From contig NZ_CP028092.1 of the NCBI RefSeq assembly GCF_005491705.1, positions 310,001-374,000 on the forward strand: a DNA stretch of 64,000 bases, in the 5' to 3' direction. Shown here piece by piece: positions 1 through 7,252 of the stretch. A program made the position numbers and the translations under genes. The stretch is from Pontibacter sp. SGAir0037 (GTDB lineage Bacteria; Bacteroidota; Bacteroidia; Cytophagales; Hymenobacteraceae). Positions within the stretch are counted from its first letter, which is position 1. Every line of letters begins with the position of its first letter. Under the pieces are notes generated by a model. The model ran no database searches and was not told the DNA's origin. It worked only from the letters and a program-made list of their open reading frames with translations.

Positions 1-284
1 GGTTTGAAACCTTTGGGTGCATCTTCGGTGGTAAGTTTTCGGGACGGATAAAATATCTTTTCCGTATTTGCATAATCGTCCATTTCTACGGTAAGCGGGA
101 GCATTGTAGTAAAATCCCTGCTTGTGGGATTGTCGTACAAAATTGCTGTTGCCGTATTTTCTCCTATCGTTATTTTTAGTTTCATAGATTCCTGTTTTGG
201 TTTGTCCAATTCCTTGTCTTTATTACAAGCGTGCAGTTGCGTACAGCCCAATAAAAGAATAATTGTATAAAACAGCTTCTTCAT
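1..284 (-). CDS. cyclophilin-like fold lipoprotein, partial
   Basis: This reading frame starts at an ATG (complement of 282-284) and runs off the left edge, so only about 94 N-terminal residues are visible. The N-terminus is a lipoprotein-type signal (MKKLFYTIILLLGC), followed by a Lys/Asp-rich linker. The segment beginning MKLKITIGENTATAILYDN matches the start of the bacterial cyclophilin-like fold family, small beta-barrel proteins without a settled biochemical role. It lies 2 nt downstream of the acetyltransferase gene on the same strand, so the two are probably cotranscribed. The C-terminal half cannot be judged. Confidence 0.6.
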   Translation of the reverse strand, partial: MKKLFYTIILLLGCTQLHACNKDKELDKPKQESMKLKITIGENTATAILYDNPTSRDFTTMLPLTVEMDDYANTEKIFYPSRKLTTEDAPKGFK

Positions 285-286
285 AC

Positions 287-850
287 TTATTCAATGTTTT
301 TAATGATTTTAGCAGGGATACCTCCTACAATTGCATTGTCGGGAACATTTATTGAAACAACCGAACCTGCTGCTACCACAGAGTTTTCGCCAATGGTTAC
401 GCCTTGTAAAATTGTGGCATTTGCACCAATCCAAGCGTTCTTTTTGATGTGAATGGGTTTCGGAACAAGTGAATGTCTTTCTTCGGGCGAAATAGGGTGT
501 CCTTCGGACAGCAAACTGACTTTTGGTGCTATCAGTACGTTATCTTCAATGGTAATGCCACCTAAATCCAAAAACACACAATCAAAGTTGATGAATACGT
601 TTTTGCCGATTTTGGTGTGCTTACCATAATTGATGTAAAGCGGTGTGAATACGGCTGTACTTTCGTCAATTTCCGAATCTGTAATTTGGCTTAACAATTT
701 TCTGACTTCATTTGGGTCAGTCGAATTGTTCATCTGCACGAGTAGTTTTTTCGTGTTGTAAGAAGCGCTTCTTAATTCTTTTCTTTGGTTGTCGCTGGAA
801 GGAATAATTTCTCCGTTTCGCAACCTTTCAAAAATATCCGACTTATTCAT
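287..850 (-). CDS. sugar O-acetyltransferase, left-handed beta-helix (Maa/LacA type)
   Basis: A 187-residue cytoplasmic enzyme of the maltose/galactoside O-acetyltransferase family, which moves acetyl from acetyl-CoA to a sugar hydroxyl. The N-terminal helical cap (MNKSDIFERLRNGEIIPSSD) is typical. From about residue 75 hexapeptide repeats appear (IGKNVFI, IEDNVLIAP, IGANATILQGVTIGENSVVAAGSVV). The conserved end NVPDNAIVGGIPAKIIK is present, as is the active-site histidine region SEGHPISPEERH. Length matches the family. It sits between the cyclophilin-like gene (2 nt) and the AraC regulator on the same strand. The surrounding DNA is AT-rich compared with the window after 6 kb, which suggests acquisition with its neighbours. 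The acceptor sugar is unknown. Confidence 0.88.
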   Translation of the reverse strand: MNKSDIFERLRNGEIIPSSDNQRKELRSASYNTKKLLVQMNNSTDPNEVRKLLSQITDSEIDESTAVFTPLYINYGKHTKIGKNVFINFDCVFLDLGGITIEDNVLIAPKVSLLSEGHPISPEERHSLVPKPIHIKKNAWIGANATILQGVTIGENSVVAAGSVVSINVPDNAIVGGIPAKIIKNIE

Positions 851-927
851 CTTTGTATTCTTTGATACAAAGGTCGGGCGATTTTAATAGGTGCTGTTAA
901 AGAAATTCAAACCAATGATTATGAAAT

Positions 928-1794
928 TCAAACTTTTCCCAACCGAACGGAAGATGGGCTTACTCCTGTTTGCTTTTTGAAGAAATTATTAAAGTACGTT
1001 GGGTATTCAAATCCCAAAGCGAAAGCAATTTCCGAAACATTCCAATCGGTGTGTTGCAGAATGGCTTTGGCTTCATTGGTAATACGTTCTGCAATATGGG
1101 TTGTGGTAGTTTTTCCCGTAACATCCTTTACGGCTCGGTTCAGGTAATTAACGTGTACCGAAAGGCTTTTTGCATAGTCTTTGGCGGTTCTCAATTGAAG
1201 CGGTCTGTCAGGACTTTCTACAGGAAATTGGCGTTCCAACAATTCCATAAAAACATTGGTCAGTCGTTCTGCTCCGTTTTTATCCTGGTTGTAATTTTCG
1301 GACGGTTTCAATTTGAGGGATTCGTGCAATATCAAGTCAATATAATTGCGAATAAGGTCATCTTTATGCTCATAGTCAGATTGTTGTTCTTCAATCATTT
1401 TTTGGAAAATACTGTTTAAAAACTGTCTCTGATGTTCCGAAATATCCAAAATCGGTGTGCCGCCCATTTTAAACAAAGGCGATTTTTGCAAGGTTTCCGA
1501 ATGTTTTCCCGAAGTGTAAAAGTCTTCCGAAAATAGAATGGTGTAGCCCACATACTGGGTAGAAAGTGTTTCCCAAGAGTAGGGAATGTTTGGGTTTCCG
1601 AAGAACAAAATGGTTCCTTCGGCATCAAAACTTCTGTCGGCATAATGGATACGGCTTTTGCCCGTGGTCAGGCAGATTTTATAAAAATCCTTTCGGCTGT
1701 ACGCTTTGGTGGCATTGCCGTCTTTCTCAATTTGAAAGACATTGAAACCTTTTAATTTTAACTCGCTGTTGTATGTTGACAAGATTCTTGACAT
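928..1794 (-). CDS. AraC-family transcriptional regulator
   Basis: A 288-residue regulator. Residues about 1-160 form a divergent sensing domain and about 190-285 the AraC-type double helix-turn-helix. The recognisable parts are AKSLSVHVNYLNRAVKDVTGKT for the first HTH and ILQHTDWNVSEIAFALGFEYP for the second, followed by YFNNFFKKQTGVSPSSVR, a near-consensus family signature. It lies 77 nt upstream of the acetyltransferase gene on the same strand and probably controls it and the cyclophilin-like gene. This cassette arrangement (AraC, acetyltransferase, cyclophilin-like protein) and its AT-rich composition fit an accessory region. The inducer is unknown. Confidence 0.88.
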   Translation of the reverse strand: MSRILSTYNSELKLKGFNVFQIEKDGNATKAYSRKDFYKICLTTGKSRIHYADRSFDAEGTILFFGNPNIPYSWETLSTQYVGYTILFSEDFYTSGKHSETLQKSPLFKMGGTPILDISEHQRQFLNSIFQKMIEEQQSDYEHKDDLIRNYIDLILHESLKLKPSENYNQDKNGAERLTNVFMELLERQFPVESPDRPLQLRTAKDYAKSLSVHVNYLNRAVKDVTGKTTTTHIAERITNEAKAILQHTDWNVSEIAFALGFEYPTYFNNFFKKQTGVSPSSVRLGKV

Positions 1795-1991
1795 AGTGCA
1801 AAGTTAAGAAATTCAAACAAATCTTTGTTCTGATTAAGTGATTATTCTATTTCGTGCGTTGGCAAGAAACGGCTCTTTTGGTTTTTGGAAGCGTTGGCTT
1901 TTGTGTCGGCAAAAACCAAATGTGCTGTTTGTGCGATGGGTTTTTTAGCTTGCAGAGAACTTGATAGTAGCAGTAATAAAATTGAAGAATA

Positions 1992-2046
1992 ACCTAAGGT
2001 AACAAAAGCTATAATGCATGAACGCATTCTAGCCCAAACGTTAGGT
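1992..2046 (+). repeat. attC-like imperfect hairpin (candidate integron recombination site)
   Basis: Outer arms ACCTAA (1992-1997) and TTAGGT (2041-2046) enclose inner arms GCTATAATGC (2008-2017) and GCATTCTAGC (2024-2033), which pair at 9 of 10 positions around a 6-nt loop. The 3' end reads CGTTAGGT and fits the R' core GTTRRRY. Outer and inner boxes with unpaired spacers are the architecture of integron attC sites. It lies 58 nt before the HAD reading frame, where a cassette boundary would be. No integrase is in the window, and the R'' box lacks its final C, so this is a candidate. Confidence 0.4.
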
Positions 2047-2104
2047 GCAAGTGTAAAAACAAACCACCATCAATTACAATGGACAGCAAAACTGATAGTC
2101 CCAT

Positions 2105-2656
2105 ATGACATTCACAAAAGAAATTGTAAAAGAGGTTAAAATAAAAATTGAGACTGATACAGTTTTATTTTTTGATATGGATGGCACATTAGTGAATACA
2201 GATTTTGCAAACTTCTTATCATATAAAGAGGCGATACAATCGGTAGTTCAAAATAGTATAGATATTTTATATAATCCGGATGAAAGATTTAATCGGTCTT
2301 ACTTAAAAAGAGTAGCACCAAATTTATCAGAGGAGGAGTATTTGCAAATAATTCAACAAAAAGAGAAAAATTTTAGTGAACAATTATCACATACTGAATT
2401 GAATAAGACAGTAGCAAACATACCATTAAAATATTACAATACTAATAAAACTGTTTTAGTTACAAACTGCCGAGAAAATAGAGCACAGATGACATTGAGC
2501 CATCATAATCTTTCTGATAAATTTAGCAATATATTTTTCCGACAAATTTCAAATAATGGAGACCGAATAAATAAATATAAAAATGCTATATTGAGTCTGG
2601 GTGGAATTGCAACAGTTTACTGGAGGATTTTTGTTAGGCAGCTACTTTATTACTAA
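2105..2656 (+). pseudogene. HAD-family hydrolase, 3' end lost to an IS insertion
   Basis: The first about 171 residues are a HAD-superfamily phosphatase. Motif I is FFDMDGTLVNTD (residues about 21-32) with both catalytic aspartates, followed by a helical cap and a motif II-like strand TVLVTNC. The native reading frame stops being recognisable at about 2618, where the IS3 inverted repeat begins, and the last about 12 residues are encoded by IS DNA. Motif IV (acidic, Mg-binding) is missing, so the product should be inactive. The gene is markedly AT-rich and lies just after an attC-like hairpin, consistent with a mobile cassette. The intact substrate is unknown. Confidence 0.75.
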
Positions 2657-3465
2657 GGTATATTTTTTCATACTGGCAGGGAGAAAGATAGCCTAGTGCG
2701 GAATGCCTTCTTTCCCTGTTGTAAAAGATTTCGACATACTCGAACACAGCCAGCCTAGCCTCTTGCCTGGTGGTGAATCTACAGTGATATACCAGTTCCG
2801 TTTTCAGGGTCTTGAAGAAGCTCTCGGCTACCGCGTTGTCGAGAGCAATTCCCTTTGCGGCTCATACTTTGCAACACCGATTTGCCCTCTAGTTGCTTCC
2901 TAAATTCACTGCAGGCGTATTGCACGCCCCGGTCCGAGTGAAAGAGCAATTCTTGCGACAGGGGCCTGTTTCTGACTGCCATCCTCCAGGCCGCCACCGT
3001 GGTTGCCTCCGCTTCCATCGTCTCGCTCAGGGCCCAGCCCACCACCTTCCTGTCAGCCAGATCCAGCACGATTGTCAGGTACAGCCAGCCTTCCTGGGTC
3101 CTGATGTATGTCAGATCTGATACCCACTTCTCTGCTGGCCTGTCTGCATTGAAATCTCTTGCCAGATGGTTCTCCGCTACGCTGAGGCTATGGTTGGAAT
3201 CAGTGGTCTGCACCCGATAACTCTTTCTTACAATGCTCTTTATCTGATGCTTACGCATTAACCGGGCCACCCGAGGACGCGAGGCTCTGATGCCCCGATC
3301 GCGTAGCTCGAAACTGATGCGGGGGCTGCCGTAGCGGCTCCCGCTCTGCTTGTGAACCTGTTTGATCTGTCCCACCAGCTCCCGTTCCTTAAGCTCTCTT
3401 GCACCGACAGGATGCTGGAGCCAGTAGTAGAACCCGCTGGTACTGACCTTCAGCACTTTGCACAT
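2634..3465 (-). pseudogene. IS3-family transposase orfB (DDE integrase domain), frameshifted
   Basis: The frame opens with MCKVLKVSTSGFYYWLQHPVG and continues through the HTH_21 region (GSRYGSPRISFELRDRGI) into the rve integrase core: KWVSDLTYIRT with the first catalytic Asp, then LLFHSDRGVQYA with the second. After SRKGNC near 2855 the frame changes. The expected [16 protein letters not shown] continuation, with the catalytic Glu, is encoded one frame over and runs to a TAA at 2634, ending YLSPCQYEK then a short tail. A one-nucleotide insertion explains the break. Unless recoded, the product lacks the catalytic Glu. Confidence 0.85.
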
Positions 3466-3498
3466 CCTCTCAGGCGGGAAATCGGTAGCGTTGCTCCT

Positions 3499-3789
3499 TT
3501 ATGAATCCGTATACCGCCCGTCTCCCTTGGAGAAGATGCTGATGGCCTTTTTTAAGATGTCTCGCTCCAGCTGCGCCTCCTTGAGCTCTTTCTGCAGCCG
3601 CCTGATCTCTTTTTGTTCCGCCGTCAGCTCGGCGGCTGGCTGCGCGGGCGCCTGTAGCTTATTGCGCCACTTGCTCAATCGAGCTGGATCAACACCCAGT
3701 TCCTGGGCCACCTCCTTGACAGAGCCCCTGGTATAGGAGAGCTCCACAGCCATCCGCTTGAAGGAGTCGTCAAATACGCGTTTGTTCAT
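3499..3789 (-). CDS. IS3-family transposase orfA (HTH_Tnp_1)
   Basis: A 96-residue OrfA. It has an N-terminal helix-turn-helix (FKRMAVELSYTRGSVKEVAQELGVDPARLSKWRNK, residues about 10-44) that binds the IS ends. A leucine-zipper-like coiled coil follows (LTAEQKEIRRLQKELKEAQLERDILKKAISIFSK), used for multimerisation with OrfAB. It lies 33 nt upstream of the orfB start in the same element. It looks intact, although its orfB partner is frameshifted. Confidence 0.9.
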   Translation of the reverse strand: MNKRVFDDSFKRMAVELSYTRGSVKEVAQELGVDPARLSKWRNKLQAPAQPAAELTAEQKEIRRLQKELKEAQLERDILKKAISIFSKGDGRYTDS

Positions 3790-3844
3790 ATTTTCAAAGT
3801 TAACAGTTTAAATAAAACTGCCCTTCTTAAATCCTCCAGTCAAA

Positions 3845-4216
3845 GGTAGCAACTTCACGCACCACCAACATTACCTGGAGCGCAGCCCAGAGTATTACCT
3901 GAAGAAGGCCAAGGGTAAATCAGAGGTACTCAGCCAATTCATGGAGCTGCTCTTTGAACAGAAGCGCTACCCCGAGCAGCTGTACCGCACCTGTGACGGG
4001 TTGCTGCGCCTGCAGGGCAAAGCAGCGCCGGGGGATTTTGACAGGGCCTGCCGTCTGGCCATTGACTGCCAGAGCTACTCCTACCGCTTCGTGCGCAACG
4101 TGCTGGAAAACGACATGGCCGGCCATGCAGAAGAAGCCAAACAGGATACGCCTTTGCCGGTGCACGGCAACATCCGGGGGCGGGACTACTACGCCCAGAC
4201 AAGCATTACCTTTTAA
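3845..4216 (+). pseudogene. istA: IstA transposase, C-terminal fragment (IS21 family)
   Basis: Only the C-terminal part of IstA remains. It is open from 3845 and reads GSNFTHHQHYLERSPEYYLK and onward to NIRGRDYYAQTSITF. Full-length IstA is about 500 residues, so the HTH and DDE core are gone. The fragment is followed after 18 nt by istB in the order normal for IS21 elements. The upstream break coincides with the IS3 right inverted repeat. No promoter or start codon belongs to this fragment. Confidence 0.8.
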
Positions 4217-4234
4217 CCACTATAACCGATAAAC

Positions 4235-4957
4235 ATGATGATGCAGATTGAAACACAACTCAGCCGCCTGCGCCTGTATGGCATGGGCCGCAGCTGGCAG
4301 GCGCTGCTGGAGACGCGAAAGAGCCACGAGCTGAGCTTAAGCGAGGGGCTGGCCCTGCTGCTGCAGGCCGAGGAAGAGGACAGGGCCGACAGGCGCTTTG
4401 AGCAGCTAAAGAAGAACGCCCGCTTCCGTTACCAGGCCTCTGTGGAGGAGCTGCGGCTGGAGGCCTCGCGGGGGCTGGACAAGGGGCTGGTACTGGGTCT
4501 TGCCACGGGTGAGTATCTGGCTAAAGCCGAGTCAGTGCTCATCAGCGGGGCCACCGGCTGCGGCAAGAGTTTTCTGGCCTCGGCGCTGGGCCACCAGGCC
4601 TGCGCGCAGGGCTACAGAGTGGCATATTACAACGTGCAGAAGCTGCTGTTGCGCACCAAGATGGCCCGCCTGGACGGCACCATCTACAAGTTCATGGAGC
4701 GGCTCTCTAAAACGGACCTGCTGATACTCGATGACTTCGGCCTGACGCACCTGGAGCAGCAGCAGCGCCTGGACCTGATGGAGATAATCGAGGACCGCCA
4801 TGCAAAGGCCTCCACCATTATCGCCAGCCAATTGCCGGTAGCCAGCTGGTATGATGTGATAGGAGAAGAGACCATAGCCGATGCCATTCTCGACCGCCTG
4901 GTGCACTCTTCCTACAGAATCGAGCTGAAAGGTGAAAGTCTGAGAAAAAAACAGTAA
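4235..4957 (+). CDS. istB: IstB ATP-binding transposition helper (IS21 family)
   Basis: A 240-residue AAA+ ATPase that helps IstA in target selection. The N-terminal IstB domain (LRLYGMGRSWQALLE, then a charged helix) is followed by the Walker A motif GATGCGKS at residues 105-112. Walker B is DLLILDDFGL, and a sensor region IIASQLPVASWYD precedes the end DAILDRLVHSSYRIEL. Length and motifs are complete, so the protein should be functional even though its istA partner is truncated. The start ATGATGATG offers three in-frame Met choices. Confidence 0.93.
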   Translation: MMMQIETQLSRLRLYGMGRSWQALLETRKSHELSLSEGLALLLQAEEEDRADRRFEQLKKNARFRYQASVEELRLEASRGLDKGLVLGLATGEYLAKAESVLISGATGCGKSFLASALGHQACAQGYRVAYYNVQKLLLRTKMARLDGTIYKFMERLSKTDLLILDDFGLTHLEQQQRLDLMEIIEDRHAKASTIIASQLPVASWYDVIGEETIADAILDRLVHSSYRIELKGESLRKKQ

Positions 4958-5037
4958 AATTGTCAGTCCATCGGACGCTATAAACAAAACCTATTTCAAG
5001 GGGTCAGTATCACCGGATTGGGGGTCAGCATTGCCGG
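4957..5037 (+). repeat. right terminal repeats of the IS21 element
   Basis: Two 17-nt units, GGGGTCAGTATCACCGG (5000-5016) and GGGGTCAGCATTGCCGG (5021-5037), match at 14 of 17 positions with a 21-nt period. A weaker TGTCAGTCCATCGG lies at 4961-4974. Multiple short terminal repeats at each end are characteristic of IS21-family elements and serve as IstA-binding sites. Confidence 0.65.
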
Positions 5038-5059
5038 AATATCCATTTAACCTGAGAAG

Positions 5060-5340
5060 ATGAAAAAGACAAGATTTACCGAGAGCCAGATCGTCAAGGC
5101 CCTCAAGGAGCATGAAGCGGGCCGCAAGGCCGAGGACATCTGCCGGGAACTGGAGATCACTTTTACAAGTGGCGGAGCCGCTACGGGGGCATGGACGCCT
5201 CGGATGTGCAGCGGCTCAAGGAGCTGGAGGAGGAGAACCAGCGGCTCAAGAAGATGTTGGCCGACCTGAGCCTGGACCACGCCATCCTAAAGGAGGTGAT
5301 CACAAAAAAGGGCTGGGGCCCTGGCAGCAGAAAGCCCTAG
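5060..5340 (+). pseudogene. IS3-family transposase orfA, frameshifted
   Basis: The start MKKTRFTESQIVKALKEHEA is a canonical OrfA N-terminus. The expected HTH segment after ICRELEI is shortened and out of frame at about 5160. In the frame one position back the sequence resumes as YKWRSRYGGMDASDVQRLKE with the leucine-zipper helix, up to a TAG at 5338-5340. Compared with the usual family spacing about 10 nt seem to be missing, which removes part of the recognition helix. The product should not bind IS ends. Confidence 0.75.
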
Positions 5341-6197
5341 CCCAGGAGCTTGTCTCGGACTACGGCCTCTCGGTTGCCAGGGCCTGCACGCTGAGCGGTC
5401 TGTCCCGCTCGAAGTTCTACTACAAAAGCCGCCGCGATGACACTGAGGTGATCGCCGCCCTGCAGGAGCTGGCCTCCGCTCACCCCTCCTACGGTTTCAG
5501 GAAGCTGCTGGCCTGCCTGAGAAGGGCGGGCAGGGAGTGGAACCACAAGCGGGTGTACCGGGTCTACAGGCTCCTGAAGCTAAACAAGAAGAGAAGAGGC
5601 AAGCGAAGGCTGCCGTCCAGGGTAAAGAAGCCCCTGGTGCAGCAAACCCAGCTCAACAGCAGCTGGAGCATGGACTTTATGAGTGACTCGCTGGCCTCGG
5701 GCAGCAAGTTCAGGACCCTGAACGTGATTGATGACTGCAACCGGGAGGCCCTCTCCATCGAGGTGGCCTCCTCCATCGGGGCCAAAAGCGTGATCCGCAC
5801 GCTCGAGCAGCTCATTGACTGGCGGGGAAAGCCGGCATCCATTCGGGTGGACAATGGGCCGGAGTTCACCAGCGGGGACTTTACCCTGTGGTGTGAGAGG
5901 GAAAAGATCGCCATTCAGTACACGCAGCCGGGCAAGCCGATGCAGAACGGCTATATCGAGCGCTTCAACGGCAGCTACCGCAGGGAAATCCTCGACAGCT
6001 ACCTGTTCTTTGACCTGGAGGAGGTTCGACAGCTGACGCAGGAGTGGGTGGAGCATTACAACACCCACAGGCCGCACGAGGCGCTGGGCAACCTGACGCC
6101 AAGGGAGTGGCCACTCCAAAAAGAAAGTGGAAATATGGAAAACCTGCCCACGCTCACAAAGCACCCGCTCCAGGTTTACCACATTCCCACTTCATAG
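5304..6197 (+). CDS. IS3-family transposase orfB (DDE integrase)
   Basis: Translation of OrfB in IS3 elements usually follows a -1 slip, and the run AAAAAAG at 5304-5310 is such a site. The frame from there reads KKGLGPWQQKALAQELVSDY. It continues through HTH_21 (HPSYGFRKLLACLRRAGREWNHKRVYRVYR) into an intact rve core: SWSMDFMSD (first Asp), IRVDNGPEF (second Asp) and NGYIERFNGSYRREIL (catalytic Glu). It ends with EALGNLTPREW and a tail. All three catalytic acids are present, but orfA upstream is broken, so the OrfAB fusion cannot be made normally. Confidence 0.85.
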   Translation, partial: KKGLGPWQQKALAQELVSDYGLSVARACTLSGLSRSKFYYKSRRDDTEVIAALQELASAHPSYGFRKLLACLRRAGREWNHKRVYRVYRLLKLNKKRRGKRRLPSRVKKPLVQQTQLNSSWSMDFMSDSLASGSKFRTLNVIDDCNREALSIEVASSIGAKSVIRTLEQLIDWRGKPASIRVDNGPEFTSGDFTLWCEREKIAIQYTQPGKPMQNGYIERFNGSYRREILDSYLFFDLEEVRQLTQEWVEHYNTHRPHEALGNLTPREWPLQKESGNMENLPTLTKHPLQVYHIPTS

Positions 6198-6303
6198 TAG
6201 CAGTGGTAAGTGATTTCAGAAAAGTCTACTTTTGAACTGTGCTGGTTTAGGGGTACTTACAGTAGAGGAATAAAAAAAAGGTAAACAACCTGAATCCGTC
6301 CCC

Positions 6304-6356
6304 TACAATATAAAACCCCATGTAAATGCTTGATTTACATGGGGTTTTATATTGTA
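6304..6356 (-). terminator. perfect 24-bp hairpin downstream of tRNA-Leu(CAA)
   Basis: Arms 6304-6327 and 6333-6356 are exact reverse complements around the loop GCTTG. The hairpin starts 4 nt past the tRNA 3' end. It contains a TTTT run inside the stem rather than after it. A transcription terminator or 3' processing stem for the minus-strand tRNA transcript is the likely role; it could also stop transcription coming from the IS cluster. Confidence 0.75.
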
Positions 6357-6360
6357 ATTG

Positions 6361-6444
6361 TACCTTGGGCCGGAGTCGAACCGGCACGAGTGTAACCTCA
6401 CAGGTGTTTGAGACCAGCGCGTCTACCAATTCCGCCACCAAGGC
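6361..6444 (-). tRNA. tRNA-Leu (anticodon CAA)
   Basis: Read on the minus strand, the 84-nt gene begins GCCTTGGTGGCGGAATTGG and ends CCAAGGT plus discriminator A. The acceptor stem pairs 7 of 7 with one G-U. The anticodon loop CTCAAAC gives anticodon CAA. The long variable arm typical of class II tRNAs is present, and the T arm reads GCCGGTTCGACTCCGGC. CCA is not encoded. A promoter lies upstream inside the end of hscB. Confidence 0.95.
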
Positions 6445-6466
6445 ATTGCCTTTTCCCGAACGATTT

Positions 6467-7003
6467 TCAGGAACGTGCTGCAAACTTAGACAATGTTTCT
6501 TTTATTCGCAACAGGTATTTTTTCTTCAGATAATAGATTTTTACCTCCTGCAGGGCAGCTTCTTTTGTAACTCCATGAAGCTCAGGATATCGCTGCAAAG
6601 TAGGCAGAATATCGGCATCGAGTTGAGCTGTAATTCCTGTACTTTTTTCTCCGATCTCATGCAGTTTATCTGCATCAAAATCAAATTCCAGCTCCATCAG
6701 CTCCTCATTTATATCCATCATCTCCATCAGAAATTCGCCCGGCAACTCATTATTGCCGCCTTCTTCTAGAAGACCATGCTCTTTTAAAATATACTGCATG
6801 CGCAGGTCGGCATTGCTCAGGGTACGGTAGGCATTGGTGTTAAGCGTAGAGAGCTGCAGTATTTCCTGCTGCTTTTCCTGAGGTTCGTTCGCATAAAAAT
6901 CCGGGTGGTACTCGCGGCTCAGTTGGTAATAGGTATTCTTTATAGCTTTCTCATCCAATATAAAGCTCTCCGGGATGCCATAAAATTCAAAGTAGTTTTG
7001 CAT
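6467..7003 (-). CDS. hscB: Fe-S cluster assembly co-chaperone HscB
   Basis: A 178-residue J-domain protein that delivers the IscU-bound Fe-S cluster to HscA. The J domain starts MQNYFEFYGIPESFILDEKA and contains the HPD motif (REYHPDFYA, residues about 35-43). The C-terminal three-helix IscU-binding region follows (GEFLMEMMDINEELMELEFD and onward). I chose the ATG at 7003 because the family begins there. An in-frame ATG at 7069 would add 22 residues without family character. No hscA or iscU is in the window. The gene end carries the tRNA-Leu promoter. Confidence 0.88.
   Translation of the reverse strand: MQNYFEFYGIPESFILDEKAIKNTYYQLSREYHPDFYANEPQEKQQEILQLSTLNTNAYRTLSNADLRMQYILKEHGLLEEGGNNELPGEFLMEMMDINEELMELEFDFDADKLHEIGEKSTGITAQLDADILPTLQRYPELHGVTKEAALQEVKIYYLKKKYLLRIKETLSKFAARS
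6481..6511 (-). promoter_or_regulatory. promoter of tRNA-Leu(CAA)
   Basis: On the minus strand a -33 TTG (complement of 6509-6511) and a -7 box TAAGTTTG (complement of 6481-6488) are separated by 20 nt. This is a perfect match to the Bacteroidota primary sigma pattern TTG...TAnnTTTG. It overlaps the last codons of hscB. Confidence 0.7.
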
Positions 7004-7172
7004 ATGTCTGTCAGGTTTATCGGGCAGCTGCAACTGGTCAGGTGCTTCAGCTCCAAAATGTATACGCATGCTCCTGCTAAATAAAACTGAAACACGACTG
7101 AATACTGATACAGTAGCTGCGCTTACAAAGGTAATGATTTAGGGCTTTATAGCTTATATTTATGCTTGTTAG

Positions 7173-7195
7173 TTATTTAGAAAAATTCTAAATAA
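7173..7195. promoter_or_regulatory. inverted-repeat operator upstream of the NarL-type regulator
   Basis: Perfect 10-bp arms TTATTTAGAA and TTCTAAATAA flank the spacer AAA. The right arm ends 2 nt before the predicted -33 TTG (7198-7200), so a bound regulator would touch the promoter. The same element recurs at 8128-8152. Fur/DtxR-type metal regulators bind sites of this size and symmetry. Confidence 0.65.
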
Positions 7196-7197
7196 TT

Positions 7198-7227
7198 TTG
7201 TTGTATTAACATTGTTCTATACTTTAG
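7198..7227 (+). promoter_or_regulatory. predicted promoter of the NarL-type regulator
   Basis: TTG at 7198-7200, a 19-nt spacer and TACTTTAG at 7220-7227 fit the Bacteroidota pattern with one mismatch in the -7 box. The start would fall at about 7234, leaving a leader of about 19 nt before the ATG. Confidence 0.5.
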
Positions 7228-7252
7228 CAGTATCTTCTAAAACTAATCTTGT

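Larger units (their letters stand above)
2619..3840 (-). mobile_element. IS3-family insertion sequence (inactive copy)
   Basis: Terminal inverted repeats face each other: left ACTGGAGGATTTTTGTTAGG (from 2619) and, read from the other strand, right ACTGGAGGATTTAAGAAGGG (from 3840). They match at 18 of 23 positions. Inside are orfA and orfB on the minus strand with the usual IS3 layout. The right end abuts a broken istA, and no clear target-site duplication is visible, which fits insertion into an older IS21 element plus later loss of DNA. The internal DNA is GC-rich compared with the interrupted HAD gene. Confidence 0.85.
3842..5041 (+). mobile_element. IS21-family element, left part deleted
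   Basis: This segment holds the last about 124 codons of istA, a complete istB and the right terminal repeats. Its left side is cut by the IS3 element that ends at 3840. Without full-length IstA the copy cannot transpose by itself. Its GC-rich composition differs from the AT-rich HAD gene upstream. Confidence 0.8.
5042..6240 (+). mobile_element. second IS3-family element, left end missing
   Basis: orfA and orfB of an IS3-family element lie head to tail with a slippery A6G run. Only about 20 nt separate the IS21 terminal repeat from the orfA start, which is too short for a normal IS3 left end, so the left inverted repeat seems lost. I could not identify a convincing right inverted repeat between 6198 and 6300, so the right limit is a guess. 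Together with the neighbouring elements it forms a 3.6-kb IS cluster next to tRNA-Leu. Confidence 0.65.

Noticed and set aside
1842..2027. 61-residue minus-strand open frame upstream of the attC-like hairpin
   Set aside because: No family character, and much of it lies in a TTTGGTTTTTG/CAAAAACCAAA inverted repeat and the hairpin itself. A chance frame is more likely.
2632..2639. GTTAGGC at the IS3 left end as the 3' attC box of the HAD cassette
   Set aside because: It lies inside the IS3 inverted repeat and has no matching hairpin, so it is coincidence.
6044..6235. short frame downstream of orfB in the second IS3 element
   Set aside because: It overlaps the orfB 3' end in another frame and has no independent support.
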